Positions 21,851 through 30,917 of a DNA stretch of 64,000 nucleotides are shown one piece after another; within the stretch, counting starts at the first letter, position 1, and every line of letters starts with the position of its first letter. The DNA is from Psychromonas sp. MME1 (GTDB lineage Bacteria; Pseudomonadota; Gammaproteobacteria; Enterobacterales; Psychromonadaceae), in NCBI RefSeq assembly GCF_041080865.1, contig NZ_CP160906.1:3185629-3249628 (forward strand). Direction: 5' to 3'. The notes beneath the pieces were generated by a model. That model made no database searches and was not told the origin of the DNA. It was given only the letters and a program-made list of their open reading frames with translations. Both the position numbers and the translations under genes were made by a program.

Positions 21851-22484
21851 CGCCTCTAATATTTTTAATGATGCTATTATCTATTTTTTTGCGTAAATTA
21901 TGAATATGTACTTCGATAGCATTGTCACTGGCTAGTTCATCCCAGCCGTGTAATGCTTGTTGTAGGTGTTCTTTGCTTAATACTCGCCCTGCCTTGGTGA
22001 CAAGGGTGGCGAGTAGTTTAAATTCATTATTAGTCAGCTTTATCTCTTTACCGAGATAGTTCACGCGGTTGTTGGCCAGTGAAATGGTTAATCCCGCTAT
22101 TTCAATGGTCGATTCCGTATTACCTGATATGCGCCGAATCAACATCCGTAAGCGGGCTAGTAACTCTTCCAGTGCAAAGGGTTTGGTTAGGTAATCATCT
22201 GCGCCACCATCTAGTCCTTTTACACGATCATCTATCTCATCCCTTGCTGTTAAAATCAATACTGGTAATGTATGACCCGCCTTACGGATTTTGTGTAATA
22301 GATCTAAGCCATCGCAATCGGGTAGGGTTAAATCGAGAATGATAGCCATGACATTTTCTGTGTTAAGGATAGCTTCAACACCATTACCTAATTGTAACCA
22401 ATCGACGGTATACCCATGTCGACTTAGTGAGGTGACCATAGACTCACCAAGTAGATGGTCATCTTCAACTAAGAGAAGTCGCAT
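21828..22484 (-). CDS. OmpR-family response regulator (QseB/PmrA-like)
   Basis: Receiver domain with acidic pocket E7-D8-D9, phospho-acceptor D51 (ILDLTLPDCDG), conserved Thr in LILTARD and K101 in LTKPFALEELL. The C-terminal winged helix contains KLTNNEFKLLATLV and NAIEVHIHNLRKKI. 218 residues. Its ATG shares one base with the stop of the upstream TPR gene. The operon's upstream region has CTTAAG-N5-CTTAAG, the pattern bound by PmrA/QseB-type regulators, so this protein probably controls its own operon. Confidence 0.92.
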   Translation of the reverse strand: MRLLLVEDDHLLGESMVTSLSRHGYTVDWLQLGNGVEAILNTENVMAIILDLTLPDCDGLDLLHKIRKAGHTLPVLILTARDEIDDRVKGLDGGADDYLTKPFALEELLARLRMLIRRISGNTESTIEIAGLTISLANNRVNYLGKEIKLTNNEFKLLATLVTKAGRVLSKEHLQQALHGWDELASDNAIEVHIHNLRKKIDNSIIKNIRGVGYFIEK

Positions 22485-23128
22485 TAATTTAGCTCCTTAA
22501 GTTTGTTGTTAATTTCTTGCATACGGCCTTTGTCTGCGATTGCTCGATTAGGTCGAGGCTCTGCTTGTTGTGCTTGTTTAAAGTATTTGATTGCTTCTGC
22601 TTTTCTACCATCTTCCTTTAAAAAATCAGCATAAAAATAGTTTGGATCAATACCCAGTGGATTAATTATTAATGCTTTTTTAAGCATTTTTTCTGCTTTC
22701 TCATCATCGCCAAAGCCAATCGGCCAACCCGGTACTTGATAGTATAGCGAACCTAAACTGGTATAGGCGGAGCCATGCAGTACATAGGGATCGCTTTCTA
22801 TCACTTCTTCTAAAAGTTGCTTGGCTTTTTTGACTAAGGATAATGCACCTAAGCCGCCCTTAACACCAGCGAGTGAACTATTGTTGATGGCTAACCAGAC
22901 TTTTAGTTCGTTACTGTTAGGCGCTGCTTTCAACGCCTCTTCATTGGCCATTATATTCTTTTCTAGGCAGCTAGTTTTGAGATCTTCGCCGCTTATTTGA
23001 TATTGGCAATTTGCCCATTCTTGTTGAATGTTAAGCAGTATCTCTTCTGCTGTTTGCGCATGGCTTATATTACTTGCCAATATGAGGGTTAAGCCAAGCA
23101 ATGCATTCATTCTCTTTACTGTTTTCAT
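22484..23128 (-). CDS. Secreted TPR-repeat protein
   Basis: Predicted periplasmic protein of 214 residues. Start at the ATG eight bases after GGGAG; a GTG nine bases upstream is less likely. The signal peptide is MKTVKRMNALLGLTLILA followed by SNISHA-QT. The mature part has two cysteines (NCQYQ, TSCLEK) that could form a disulfide, then TPR-like helices (AKQLLEEVIESDPYVLHGSA, AEKMLKKALIINPLG, AIKYFKQAQQAEPRP). It has no catalytic motif. Such repeats bind other proteins or ligands; here it may be an adaptor or signal-input protein for the kinase encoded next to it (inference). Confidence 0.8.
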   Translation of the reverse strand: MKTVKRMNALLGLTLILASNISHAQTAEEILLNIQQEWANCQYQISGEDLKTSCLEKNIMANEEALKAAPNSNELKVWLAINNSSLAGVKGGLGALSLVKKAKQLLEEVIESDPYVLHGSAYTSLGSLYYQVPGWPIGFGDDEKAEKMLKKALIINPLGIDPNYFYADFLKEDGRKAEAIKYFKQAQQAEPRPNRAIADKGRMQEINNKLKELN

Positions 23129-23145
23129 TATTATCACTCCCGTTG

Positions 23146-23949
23146 TTAATGTGCCTTAGCAAGGCTTTCACTAATAATCTTTTTTTGTTTGTAAATAGAT
23201 GCGGAAACTAAGTTTGGAAAGAGTTGATTGATGCGTACAAATAATTTTTCTGGCCAACCAATCCAAGCTACTTTTGTTTCGTTTTGCAGTGTTTGTAATA
23301 CCTCTAGGGCAACTCGTTCAGGGGTATCGACGCTATTGCCTAATGCCTGATTGAGATCCCTGACGCGTTGATCATTTAACGCCGTGTTGGTGGCGCGAGG
23401 GGCAATAAATAGCATCTGTTGACCACTCCCCTGTAATTCGCGTTGCATTGCTTCTGTGAAACGGTGGAGTGCTGCTTTGGTTGCGCAGTAAGTAGCGTAA
23501 CCGGGATAACCGATAGCGGCGAAGGTCGAACCGATATTTACGATGATACCGTTATCAGGCAACCAAGTAAGTGCATACTTACTTAGTGATATTGGTGCAC
23601 TGATATTGATGGCTATCTCTTGCTCGATTGATTCGATGGTACGTTGAGCAAGGTAATCGAAGGTATTACAGCCAGCATTATTAATCACAATATCGATATG
23701 AATTCCCTCATCAATATATGAGAGGCATTCCTTGTTAACGGTTTTTAGACCTTCGCTACAGCTAATATCGGCTTCAATTGATAGATAGTTACTTGTTGCT
23801 GGTAACTGCTCGATTAATTGATCTAGCTTGTTTTGTTGGCGCCCGACTAAAATGAGGTGACAGCCAGCCGAGACCAAACTAAGGCAAAGCGCATGACCAA
23901 TGCCACCCGTTGCCCCCGTTATTAAGACGCGTTTATCCTTAAGCTTCAT
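23146..23949 (-). CDS. Short-chain dehydrogenase/reductase
   Basis: NAD(P)-dependent oxidoreductase of 267 residues. The ATG at 23949 has GAGG at the right distance; the frame extends upstream only to a TTG. Coenzyme loop ITGATGGIGHAL (residues about 9-20), NNAG, catalytic Ser region NIGSTFAAIG and active-site YCATK. The start overlaps the stop of the ligase/oxidase gene by 11 bases. Basic and hydrophobic residues near the C-terminus may favour membrane association. The substrate is presumably a carbonyl or hydroxyl product of the upstream enzymes. Confidence 0.88.
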   Translation of the reverse strand: MKLKDKRVLITGATGGIGHALCLSLVSAGCHLILVGRQQNKLDQLIEQLPATSNYLSIEADISCSEGLKTVNKECLSYIDEGIHIDIVINNAGCNTFDYLAQRTIESIEQEIAINISAPISLSKYALTWLPDNGIIVNIGSTFAAIGYPGYATYCATKAALHRFTEAMQRELQGSGQQMLFIAPRATNTALNDQRVRDLNQALGNSVDTPERVALEVLQTLQNETKVAWIGWPEKLFVRINQLFPNLVSASIYKQKKIISESLAKAH

Positions 23950-26167
23950 GACAAACCTCAACAACTGTTATTGTCTCGCTACTGGTTGGAAGGGCTGCGA
24001 GCATCTGACTGTAAAGTTTGAATACCATGTTAGCGCCATCAATAATCGCTTGTTGATCCGCTTTGTCGCTAATTTTATTGACTAAGGAAGCGAAGAGTTT
24101 GATGTGTTCTTGGTCTAAGGTGCTGTGTGATGTGAGATAGCTCATCGCTGCATCGGGGAGATTAAGTTTTTGTTGTACTAATTCAGCAATTTTTCCTCCA
24201 ACATTGACGCTGGTGCCTTCTAATACCCAGACCATACCTAAAAATGCGAGAGGATTTTTACGGTCAATCTGATGGTAAAGGTATGCCACCATTAACTCAA
24301 TACCACTCCCTACTTTGCCCGTTCCTTGATTATTTCGCACCAGTTTGGCATCGAAACCGCAGGCGTTGATATCATTTAAAATCCACTCATGATGGCCTTT
24401 TTCCTCTTCAATATATTGTGCCAAGGCGCTACGCAACCACTCGTAGTTTTCACTTAAACGAGAGCCACATGCCATTAATAGTGGCACGGTATGTTTTACA
24501 TGGTGGTAAGCCTGCGTTAAAAAGGCATAGTAGCTTTGCAAGGATATTTCACCACGCTGACAGGCTGCAAAAATCGGCTGTTGGTACATTTTTTGTTGTT
24601 CTATTGCCGTGGCTTCTTGTAATTGAGTGAAGAAGTCACTTGTTGGTTGCATATTGTTTTGCATGGCTTTTTCCTTAATTGATATAAGTTTTACCGAGTT
24701 TGGTCGCGCGATGGAATGGTCTATCATCGGCGTAAACAGGTTGCTGAAGTTGTTGCGCATAGGGCGACCATTGGCGGTCAATAGTTGTGGATATTGCGTA
24801 AACGGTGCGCTCATCACCAAGGTCGCTATTTGTGCATAATCAGGTAGTGAGTTGTTGAGCTTTTTAATTGCCGCTATCGTGCTTTGTTGCTCGCTATGTT
24901 GTGCTGCAACAATCGCAGTTAAGCTCTCCTGTGCATCACCGATGATGACAATTTGTTGTAATTCAGAGTGATTATGTGCCTCTGACTCAATCCACTCTGG
25001 TGAAATGTTGCGTCCGTAACTGGTGATTAATAAATTACTTTTTCTTCCCGTAATATGTAAATAGTTGTCTTTGTCGAGGTAGCCGATATCGCCTGTGTGA
25101 ATGCTATTTTTCGTTGCTTGTTCTCCTAGATAGCCCAACATAGTCGCTTCGCTCACGATTATTTCACCATCAGCGGCAACGCTGACATTGCAATGCGCTA
25201 GCGGTTGACCACAACTTCCTAGCTTATTATGGGCATGTGAGTTTAAGCTGACCACCGAACCACATTCGGATAATCCATAACCTTCATAGGCAGGAATTCC
25301 CAACGCCAATGCTTTTTGCATTATCGCTTCTGATACATGTGCGCCGCCGACGGCTACAAATTTGAGTGTGCTAATAAGTTGTGGTTGCTGCATAGCAATT
25401 TGAATCAATACCTGCAATAAAGCAGGCGTTAAGACTAAGCTATGCGGTTTTTCACGTTGCAGTATTTGACAAAAAACGGTTACATCAAATTTGCTAGAGC
25501 CTTGCAATCCTACTTTTTCTCCACTGTAGATGACGCTACAGACACCCATCTGTAAAGGCACGTAAATACCGGTAATATTTTCAAGTAGGGTTGATAGAGG
25601 TAAGAGAACTAGATGAGACAAGGGTTTATCGTCATTATTGATAGTAGAAATTAATGACTGAGTTACTTTTTGTAGGTGTGATTGGCTCAAACAGACGCCT
25701 TTAGGGGAGCCCGTCGATCCAGAGGTAAAGGTGATTTTATTGGTTTCTGCAAATAATGGGGCGAAGCTACCTTGCTTCGTTACCTTGTAACCATTGAGAT
25801 AGGAGAAATTGATGGCTTTCTCACCAGCAATGTGTGGCCAATCGCCAATCAGTGTATCTATATTTGCTGAATTTAAAATATGGTCAACTTGTTGTTCACT
25901 GAAAAACATCGGGATAGGAATAACGGTGATATTCGCTAACAATGCCGCTAAATCGATGATAGCCCAATCGATGCTATTCTCTGCGCGTAACGCAATACAT
26001 TGACAATCATTACTGATTAATTTCTGCTCTGTTAGTTTTATCTCTTGCCACAGTTGTGAGTAAGTTAATTGCACTGTTTCGAGGCTGCGTGTGGAACTGC
26101 CGCGTAACGCAATGTTATTGGGCGTGTTGTGTGCAAAAAAGGCGATGTTTTTTAACAGGATATTCAT
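23939..26167 (-). CDS. Adenylate-forming acyl ligase fused to a haem-oxygenase-like diiron oxidase (TenA-like) domain
   Basis: Fusion protein of 742 residues. Residues 1 to about 490 are an AMP-forming ligase with the P-loop-like motif FTSGSTGSPKG (about 147-157), YEGYGLSECGS and HTGDIGYLDKDNYLHITGRKSN. The position of the usual A10 lysine (NGK) reads N466-G467-R468, so that lysine is missing. Residues about 495-742 form an all-helical haem-oxygenase-like domain with a plausible diiron ligand set: Q552-AYHHVKH559, E587-E-E-K-G-H-H593, E650 and D685-QE-H688. The start at 26167 gives an ATGA overlap with the preceding stop; an ATG 30 bases upstream is possible. Expected chemistry: an activated acyl group is oxidised or cleaved, then reduced by the neighbouring SDR (inference). 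Confidence 0.85.
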   Translation of the reverse strand: MNILLKNIAFFAHNTPNNIALRGSSTRSLETVQLTYSQLWQEIKLTEQKLISNDCQCIALRAENSIDWAIIDLAALLANITVIPIPMFFSEQQVDHILNSANIDTLIGDWPHIAGEKAINFSYLNGYKVTKQGSFAPLFAETNKITFTSGSTGSPKGVCLSQSHLQKVTQSLISTINNDDKPLSHLVLLPLSTLLENITGIYVPLQMGVCSVIYSGEKVGLQGSSKFDVTVFCQILQREKPHSLVLTPALLQVLIQIAMQQPQLISTLKFVAVGGAHVSEAIMQKALALGIPAYEGYGLSECGSVVSLNSHAHNKLGSCGQPLAHCNVSVAADGEIIVSEATMLGYLGEQATKNSIHTGDIGYLDKDNYLHITGRKSNLLITSYGRNISPEWIESEAHNHSELQQIVIIGDAQESLTAIVAAQHSEQQSTIAAIKKLNNSLPDYAQIATLVMSAPFTQYPQLLTANGRPMRNNFSNLFTPMIDHSIARPNSVKLISIKEKAMQNNMQPTSDFFTQLQEATAIEQQKMYQQPIFAACQRGEISLQSYYAFLTQAYHHVKHTVPLLMACGSRLSENYEWLRSALAQYIEEEKGHHEWILNDINACGFDAKLVRNNQGTGKVGSGIELMVAYLYHQIDRKNPLAFLGMVWVLEGTSVNVGGKIAELVQQKLNLPDAAMSYLTSHSTLDQEHIKLFASLVNKISDKADQQAIIDGANMVFKLYSQMLAALPTSSETITVVEVCHEA

Positions 26168-26781
26168 GATGTTTTTACTCGTGATTGACGTTGGCAAAGC
26201 TGCTCGTAGCGAGCAATTAGTTGAGTCAAACCTACTTTTAAATTACCGGCTGATACACGTGGATGTGTATGGTAATAAGTTCCCCAAGTCGTTTCTGTAT
26301 TAGCTATTTTTGTTTGGTCGGCCATCGATAGCACGGTGGGGGTTAACCCTAAGTGCACCATCATCGCGTATAGGGGATCTGTCGCGGTAAAAATGCACCA
26401 CTCGAAACCTTGCTCGGTAAGATGCTTAGCCATTAACAGGAAGTGCAGGGGAGATATACCTTTAGAGAAGCTCGCCAATTGACCAAATTCAATGAGATTT
26501 GAACGTGCTATCACTTGTGCAAATTGTTTCGCCATAATTTGCTCGGCGGGTTGTGCTAAGTATTGTTCAAGAAATAGCGGCTCATCGCTCGCAATACGGT
26601 AGCCGCAAACTGAAAGCAATTCTCCATTTTCCGAGTAGATTGCTAAAAATGTCGGCATAAATTCAGTGATCTTTGCCGTAAATGCAAGTTCGTAGCGACA
26701 GGCGACATAGCGCTCAACCTCCTGACGTAAGGGGTGAGAGCGATCGATCACTTTTAATGTAACGGGCTGTGTGAGTTTCAT
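26164..26781 (-). CDS. Thermostable-hemolysin-family protein (acyltransferase-like)
   Basis: Member of the family named after the Vibrio parahaemolyticus delta-VPH thermostable hemolysin, 205 residues. Despite the name, the sequence looks like a small acyl-CoA/ACP acyltransferase of the GNAT or autoinducer-synthase fold: RYELAFTAKITEFMPTFLAIYS, LLSVCGYRIAS, FLEQYL, IEFGQLAS, GFEWCIFTATDPLYAMM. It has no signal peptide or membrane helix. AGAGGG precedes the ATG well. First gene of the operon; its stop overlaps the ligase start by four bases (ATGA). A role in making a small acylated molecule fits the neighbours better than pore formation, but that is inference. Confidence 0.8.
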   Translation of the reverse strand: MKLTQPVTLKVIDRSHPLRQEVERYVACRYELAFTAKITEFMPTFLAIYSENGELLSVCGYRIASDEPLFLEQYLAQPAEQIMAKQFAQVIARSNLIEFGQLASFSKGISPLHFLLMAKHLTEQGFEWCIFTATDPLYAMMVHLGLTPTVLSMADQTKIANTETTWGTYYHTHPRVSAGNLKVGLTQLIARYEQLCQRQSRVKTS

Positions 26782-26827
26782 TTTCTTACCCTCTTTTGGA
26801 TATCTAAATTAACTTTAGAGGGCAAGA

Positions 26828-26844
26828 CTTAAGATAAACTTAAG
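26828..26844 (-). promoter_or_regulatory. PmrA/QseB-type response-regulator box
   Basis: CTTAAG-N5-CTTAAG, a perfect direct repeat (each half also a palindrome) spaced 11 bases start to start, one helical turn. It lies 47-63 bases upstream of the first gene of the operon that ends with the OmpR-type regulator and kinase. A possible -10 (TAAAGT on the minus strand) begins 10 bases downstream of the box. Confidence 0.7.
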
Positions 26845-26914
26845 ATAAGTAAAAAATAATGATTATTTTAAAGCGATTAGCTGCGGCGCCCAGGGTGAGT
26901 TGTAAGTGGAAGTC

Positions 26915-29401
26915 TTAGAAGCTATTTTTGCCATTGCTTTTATAGGGAGATAAAAATAATTTGCCATCTTCAAGTGCGCCAATGTCATAAAATTGCGGCA
27001 AATTGAAGTTAATCTGTTCATCTAAATCATTACTAGGATTATTGGATGCATAGAAGCGATTTACATTTTGCACTAAATCATCTTTGCTGCCAGAAAAATG
27101 ATGGAAGGTCTCTATCTCATTATCTGCATTGGCAATATAGACATTGAATCCACCATGATAATTTTCGAAGAAAAATTGGATAAGCCCATCACTAATATGA
27201 GATTCGATAATTTCAGCAGTCTCAGTAAAGTGGGTGTTTTTTAGGTTAATGGCGCTGGTGGATAATTTTTTATTGGATATGTGGCTATAAATATCCACGG
27301 TGCTTTCTAGGTGTTGTAGCGTGACCCCTGTGCGCTCGAAGTAAAATGCAAATTTTCGTCCGCCGGTCCATAATGTTTGTACTGAACGTTGTGCTATTGA
27401 GTCTAAACGTAATTGTATATATTCATTGAGTTTTTTATAAAATGCTTGGCTAATTTGTTGAGTAAAATAACGACTATAACAAAAAATATCGATTTGCTCA
27501 GGGGGGCGAGCCTCTTGATGCATCTTACCTAAAATAGTCGTCAGAGCATCTACGACAGCGAATTCATTGTCAAAGTGCAGGCTACGCACTTCATTCCAAG
27601 AGTTGCGATAAATAAGATCAATGCTGCCGATCAAGCACTCTTTATGTTCTCCACATGAAAATACATCGTCAATTTGATTCAGTACGCTCTCTTGGGTATC
27701 TTGCCAGTGCCGAGTTGGATCTTTTTCGACATTTAAAAAGATAGTAAGGTGTTTTATTTCACAAGGTCGGCTGAGGGCTTGATTACTTGCTTTGGGAACA
27801 TAAATAGGGAAAATAGAATGCAGATCCTGAATAAACTGATTCAGTTTTTGCTCTACAAGATCGGAGCCTTGATTATATAGATGTAATCTGGTTTCTTCAT
27901 CATATAAGCCATTCATATGGCACCAAGAGATTAATTTCGATATATATTTGGCGTGCATTAATTTGGGCGTTTGCATTAACGCATTATTTTCAATAGGGCA
28001 ATTGTATAGGTACCAACCCGCCGGATTTGTTCTGTTTTCTGGAACTTGAATAAAACTAAGATCTGGTTCAAAAAGGTCGGGTGAAATATTGGGATTAATT
28101 AGATCCACTTTCCCTGGTAATGTTTCATGAGCTGCGTAGAGTTTGCGCGATAAAATACCCAGGTCTTCTGCGCTAATCGATTCTGATATATTGTTGTCTC
28201 TCGCAAAGCTTAGTAATTTCCGGTAACTCCCCATCAGTGTTTCTAATAAGACATCTTTTGCTTTACTAACCTCTGAGACCTTCCAGTTTTTACGATTGTC
28301 CAAATAGGCTATCTCTTGATCATTCCAGCCCCATTGCTTAACAAATTTGCTAACAATTGAGCGTCGCCAAGCATTGTTATCGTGTATCTCTTTCTTGGAT
28401 AAGTTTTCTTCCGTTTTGAGGTAAAAACAGGCTCTTACGACTTCAAGCCGCTTGCTGTCATTAATACTCATTAAATAGGAAGTAACTTTATTGAGCATTA
28501 AGCAATAGGGATCTAGGTTTTCATCGTAATAAGTTTGTTCTTGGAAGGTTTTTTTGTAAGACATCGCAATCAGTTCAGTATTCGGATACTCCCAAGAATA
28601 TGCTTCCATCAAAATTGTTTTTAGTACGGCTTTATAAGGATTATCGATGCCTTTATATAATTGCCAAAGTGTGGCACCAAAATACTCTTCTGCGGGAATG
28701 CGATGGAATCCGCCTAAGTCTAACCAGTCTTGTGGATTTAACTCGCCACTTTCATATAAGCTTTTTACATACTGATCGTAATTTTGCTCGTGTTCAAAGG
28801 GAATTTGTCGCCACAGTATTCTTTTTCCTGCTATATGTAATGCGGTACGGTAGAACTCATCAAGCAGCAACATATGCTGCGATGAACCACATGCATCGTA
28901 GGTCATATTGGCATCATTATCGACGCGAAATTTATTATCAGGTATTAAAAAAAAGTTTAACTCAACATTAAAGTTATTTGCCCAGTGGGTGATATTCCAT
29001 GCTTTTTCATTTAATAATTTTATTCGTTCAGGTTCAAGCTGATGTGGATAGCAAATCCAAATATCGAAGTCACTTTCAGAGCTTTGTCCGACAGATGACG
29101 TACTACCCATCGCATATAAACCAATGAGGTCGTTAATATTAGAAGTTTTAACGGGTAATTCTACTTCTAGGAAATTCGCTAAAATATCCCTATGTTTATC
29201 TGTTATTTCATATAAGTGTATTCCAGTTGGAACATCTCCATCAATATAACCGGGTAATGTCGGATGATTAAAATGAAATAATAGTGGGAAAGTTTGAAAA
29301 ACATTGATCTCTTCTTCATTCATTAATACTTGTGCTGATTGTATCCGTAAGCGATTAAATTGATCGGCTTTTTGACATAATCTTTTAATTTCGTGATTCA
29401 A
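26915..29401 (-). CDS. cyaA: Class I adenylate cyclase
   Basis: Makes cyclic AMP for CRP-dependent regulation. Residues 1 to about 540 carry the catalytic region, including GSTSSVGQSSESDFDIWICY (nucleotidyltransferase-type GS and DxD residues) and CGSSQHMLLLDEFYRTA. The C-terminal half is the regulatory domain (GSIDLIYRNSWNEVRSLHF, ILGKMHQEARPPEQ). 828 residues against 848 in E. coli. The start codon is TTG (TTGAATCACGAA), with AAGG seven bases upstream; E. coli cyaA also uses TTG, a weak start that keeps expression low. Monocistronic. Confidence 0.96.
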   Translation of the reverse strand: MNHEIKRLCQKADQFNRLRIQSAQVLMNEEEINVFQTFPLLFHFNHPTLPGYIDGDVPTGIHLYEITDKHRDILANFLEVELPVKTSNINDLIGLYAMGSTSSVGQSSESDFDIWICYPHQLEPERIKLLNEKAWNITHWANNFNVELNFFLIPDNKFRVDNDANMTYDACGSSQHMLLLDEFYRTALHIAGKRILWRQIPFEHEQNYDQYVKSLYESGELNPQDWLDLGGFHRIPAEEYFGATLWQLYKGIDNPYKAVLKTILMEAYSWEYPNTELIAMSYKKTFQEQTYYDENLDPYCLMLNKVTSYLMSINDSKRLEVVRACFYLKTEENLSKKEIHDNNAWRRSIVSKFVKQWGWNDQEIAYLDNRKNWKVSEVSKAKDVLLETLMGSYRKLLSFARDNNISESISAEDLGILSRKLYAAHETLPGKVDLINPNISPDLFEPDLSFIQVPENRTNPAGWYLYNCPIENNALMQTPKLMHAKYISKLISWCHMNGLYDEETRLHLYNQGSDLVEQKLNQFIQDLHSIFPIYVPKASNQALSRPCEIKHLTIFLNVEKDPTRHWQDTQESVLNQIDDVFSCGEHKECLIGSIDLIYRNSWNEVRSLHFDNEFAVVDALTTILGKMHQEARPPEQIDIFCYSRYFTQQISQAFYKKLNEYIQLRLDSIAQRSVQTLWTGGRKFAFYFERTGVTLQHLESTVDIYSHISNKKLSTSAINLKNTHFTETAEIIESHISDGLIQFFFENYHGGFNVYIANADNEIETFHHFSGSKDDLVQNVNRFYASNNPSNDLDEQINFNLPQFYDIGALEDGKLFLSPYKSNGKNSF

Positions 29402-29547
29402 TAGGGAACCTTTTGCATACAGATAAATATAACAAACGGAAAAAGAGCATTGATTGTAGCACTGTTAGTGAGATGGGGAAACATGCACAAATTTATTTAT
29501 ATTCGTCATATCCCCCCACGTTGGTTGTTATAAGTAATGCAAATATT

Positions 29548-30522
29548 TTACTCTTCAGCTAATTGGTAGGGAAGGGGGGCGCAATATAAAGTTGAGCCTT
29601 CAATTTCTTGAACTTGATATATATCATCGTCGTTATAATCGTTTGGCAAAACCGCAAGTACTTCGATATGCCCATCTCCATATTGACATCCAGATATAAT
29701 GGTGCCGATACGCTTCCAATTGTTATTGACTAATACTTGGACATTATCTCCGACTTCAGGTGCTTTGCTAGCACGACCAGTGAGGATAAATAGGGCGCGT
29801 TTGTTGATTCCACGATATTTTGCTCGAGCGATCGTCTCTTGCCCAATGTAGCAACCTTTACTAAAGCTTATGCCGTTAAGCGCTTGTAGATTAAGCATCT
29901 GCGGAATAAACAAGCCTGATGTTTTTTCTTCTATGAAAGCAACACCAGATGCAATATTCATGGCATTCCATAAACTATCATCAAAAACCGCGGCTTGTTC
30001 CTTAAGATCGCTAATTAGCTCTTCGGCCTGTTGATTTTTTAAAATAGCGAGGTAACGTAGCGATGGATAGGGCTGTTTAACTAAAATGCCATTTTCTGTG
30101 AGTCGGCTTTCATCGTGTGTTGCCGCAACACCTAATTGTTTGGCAATATATTCTGCAGATTTTCGTCCAGCCAGACCGATTGCTTGATATTCAGTTTCTT
30201 TGCTTATTTCAACTTTAGAAAATGTGCCATATTTTTGCAGTTCTGGTAGTTGTGTGGCTGTCACTGAGCTTGGTTGGGTAAGCAAAATGCGATCTTCTAA
30301 TACAAGGATCCGAAGAATACTCCACACTTTTCCCTGTGGATTACATTGAGCAGCGAGTGTTTGTTGTCCCGGTTTTAGGTTAGCTATATCGCAAGTCAGT
30401 TGCCCTTGTAGAAAGGTCACGCGGTCTTCACCTGATACTCGGATTAAATCCCAATGTTCAAGTGGGCATAAAACTAAATCGGGTAGTTGGCTAATATTGT
30501 TCAGTTGACTAAGTGTTAGCAT
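29548..30522 (-). CDS. ygfZ: tRNA-modifying protein YgfZ (folate-binding)
   Basis: Tetrahydrofolate-binding protein related to the GcvT family; supports iron-sulfur enzymes such as MiaB. The signature KGCYIGQE is at residues about 220-227 (FSKGCYIGQETIARAKYRG), including its conserved cysteine. N-terminal GcvT-like motifs are VTFLQGQLTCDIANL and AAQCNPQGKVWS. 324 residues. It is divergent from sdhE, the arrangement usual in gammaproteobacteria. Confidence 0.93.
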   Translation of the reverse strand: MLTLSQLNNISQLPDLVLCPLEHWDLIRVSGEDRVTFLQGQLTCDIANLKPGQQTLAAQCNPQGKVWSILRILVLEDRILLTQPSSVTATQLPELQKYGTFSKVEISKETEYQAIGLAGRKSAEYIAKQLGVAATHDESRLTENGILVKQPYPSLRYLAILKNQQAEELISDLKEQAAVFDDSLWNAMNIASGVAFIEEKTSGLFIPQMLNLQALNGISFSKGCYIGQETIARAKYRGINKRALFILTGRASKAPEVGDNVQVLVNNNWKRIGTIISGCQYGDGHIEVLAVLPNDYNDDDIYQVQEIEGSTLYCAPLPYQLAEE

Positions 30523-30665
30523 TTAGGGCCTCTTTCATACAGTTTCTATGCAGTTATATTCTATTACAATGGTATAGTTCACAAGCTCTTTTGTCAGTAG
30601 TTGCTGTTAATAAATTATTGTTGTTATGATGTGGATGTGGTTATTTTAATGGGGAAGTAAAAAAG

Positions 30666-30917
30666 ATGACAGAAGTGGTTAATAAATCGCGCTTATTATG
30701 GGCGTGTCGGCGTGGGATGTTGGAGCTAGATGTGTTATTTATGCCATTTGTCACTGACACTTTTGATTGCTTATCTGATAACGATAAACTGACTCTACAG
30801 CGCTTACTTTCATGTGAGGATCCTGAGCTATTTGCTTGGTTTATGGGGCACAAAATCTGTCCCGACCTAGAATTATCTAAGATGATTAATGCCATATTAC
30901 AACGCGATAAAATATAG
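30666..30917 (+). CDS. sdhE: Succinate dehydrogenase flavinylation factor SdhE
   Basis: Small assembly factor (83 residues) that promotes covalent FAD attachment to SdhA and FrdA. Shows the family motif RRGMLELD (RGxxE) and the conserved FAWFMGH region. Formerly YgfY/CptB. Overlaps the next gene by 29 bases, as sdhE-ygfX pairs commonly do. Confidence 0.93.
   Translation: MTEVVNKSRLLWACRRGMLELDVLFMPFVTDTFDCLSDNDKLTLQRLLSCEDPELFAWFMGHKICPDLELSKMINAILQRDKI

Noticed and set aside
28600-28971. 123-codon open frame antisense to cyaA
   Set aside because: It lies wholly within the well-conserved cyaA coding region on the other strand and has no family resemblance.
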